A stretch of DNA of 64,000 nucleotides. Source: Crocinitomix sp. (lineage in GTDB: Bacteria > Bacteroidota > Bacteroidia > Flavobacteriales_D > Crocinitomicaceae). The notes below the pieces were generated by a model. It searched no databases. It was given only the letters and a program-made list of their open reading frames with translations, and was not told the DNA's origin. Where the stretch lies: assembly GCA_013138735.1 (NCBI GenBank), contig WTCE01000070.1:17147-81146 (forward strand). Reading direction: 5' to 3'. Position 1 is the stretch's first letter; each line of letters begins with the position of its first letter. Of this stretch, positions 63,641 to 64,000 are shown piece after piece. Made by a program: the position numbers and the translations under genes.

Positions 63641-63675
63641 TAAATATACTACTAATCTTGAATTGTTCGATTCAA
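63641..63675 (-). promoter_or_regulatory. Possible promoter of the retron operon
   Basis: On the minus strand, TATATTTA (63648-63641) resembles the Bacteroidota -7 box, with TTG (63675-63673) 24 bases upstream. The spacing is slightly long. It lies 23 bases before the TTG start codon of the ARM gene. Confidence 0.4.
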
Positions 63676-63775
63676 AAAAATGAAATTATTAAACTTCCTT
63701 TTTCGAAATCCAACAAATTGCATGTTTTGAAGAAGATTGATCGATTTTACACAACCAACAAAAACAGCAAAATCG

Positions 63776-64000
63776 AGTAGGAAGATAGAGGTTATTCCCC
63801 TATCTGTCCTCTCACACCACCGTACGTACGGATCCGTATACGGCGGTTCATTAAGTTAATAATTGTTTTGAGTACATTTCCATAAGGCTAATGTATCCTT
63901 TCTCTTTAAGACGTTTATTGGTAATTGTTCGGGTAAGAATAAAGCTGTGAACAATGCGCCAACCACCTTTTCGGGTATTAGCCCATTCATAGGCTTTACG
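63776..64000 (-). mobile_element. 3' end of a group II intron (truncated by window edge)
   Basis: The end of an intron-encoded RT is followed by a domain V hairpin at about 63816-63847 (arms ACCGCCGTA and TACGGTGGT on the minus strand with a G-U pair). A domain VI hairpin follows at about 63783-63805 (AGATAG/CTATCT). The 3' intron boundary is then within a few bases of 63776-63782, roughly 160 bases upstream of the retron's first gene. Confidence 0.85.
63851..64000 (-). CDS. ltrA: Group II intron reverse transcriptase/maturase, C-terminal end
   Basis: The last 49 residues are visible, ending at TAA 63853-63851, and the rest is beyond the window. KAYEWANTRKGGWRI, ILTRTITNKRL and KEKGYISLMEMY are the standard C-terminal signature of bacterial group II intron proteins. 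This part of the gene follows the maturase region and has no HNH endonuclease, which fits introns lacking that domain. It promotes splicing and retrohoming of its intron. It is unrelated to the retron RT next door. Confidence 0.9.
   Translation of the reverse strand, partial: RKAYEWANTRKGGWRIVHSFILTRTITNKRLKEKGYISLMEMYSKQLLT

Overview
The window is AT-rich DNA from a member of the Bacteroidota, most probably a marine or freshwater flavobacterial-type organism. This is inferred from type IX secretion (T9SS) type A and type B sorting domains, PorP/SprF and OmpA partners, an Omp28-like protein, DUF2141 and DUF4856 families, imelysin plus TonB receptor, GH92 mannosidase, and several promoters with a TANNTTTG-like -7 box. 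The family-level assignment is not secure. I recognise no rRNA, tRNA or CRISPR array.

1-17 kb: a loose, mostly plus-strand run of small enzymes and unknown or secreted proteins. It begins with the end of a TolB-N-domain regulator (minus strand). It continues with an NAD-dependent epimerase and DUF2141 protein, a leucine-rich-repeat protein, a YwqK-like secreted protein, glutaminase, OsmC, a short-chain dehydrogenase, a Crp/Fnr regulator with a membrane protein, a DinB-like protein, an Imm21-like immunity protein and several lipoproteins. Two adjacent genes share a diverged leader repeat, and one lipoprotein can only start at a non-standard ATT codon.

17-25 kb (minus): lytic transglycosylase, a T9SS-exported Omp28-like protein with a strong terminator, then a surface-polysaccharide cluster (asparagine synthase, GT4, acetyltransferase, GT2). 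The cluster is interrupted by an unusual tandem repeat of four units of about 100-110 bp. 25-30.5 kb (plus): MFS sugar transporter, ROK kinase and GH92 alpha-mannosidase behind a promoter carrying a 14-bp palindromic operator. The same 14-mer recurs upstream of the adhesin/oxidoreductase pair at 47.5 kb.

30.5-34 kb (minus): a two-gene operon of STAND/archaeal-type ATPases behind twin palindromes. 34.3-39 kb (plus): an iron-uptake type operon (DUF4856 lipoprotein, imelysin, TonB receptor), then a REP-like inverted-repeat element. 39-57 kb: alpha/beta hydrolase, secreted endonuclease/phosphatase, OmpA + PorP/SprF + type B adhesin, Gfo/Idh/MocA oxidoreductase, polyprenyl sugar transferase, a cluster of coupled unknown envelope genes, and a second large type B adhesin.

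57.1-63.6 kb (minus) is the most notable locus: a complete tripartite retron. Its order is ARM-type protein with an N-terminal WGR domain, winged-helix/SWIM zinc-finger protein, structured msr-msd RNA, then retron reverse transcriptase. The RNA has a 14-bp a1/a2 pairing and a 27-bp perfect msd stem. The gene set corresponds to what is called a type XIII retron, a presumptive anti-phage system. Immediately upstream, at the window edge, lies the 3' end of a group II intron with its own reverse transcriptase, so two unrelated RT elements sit next to each other.
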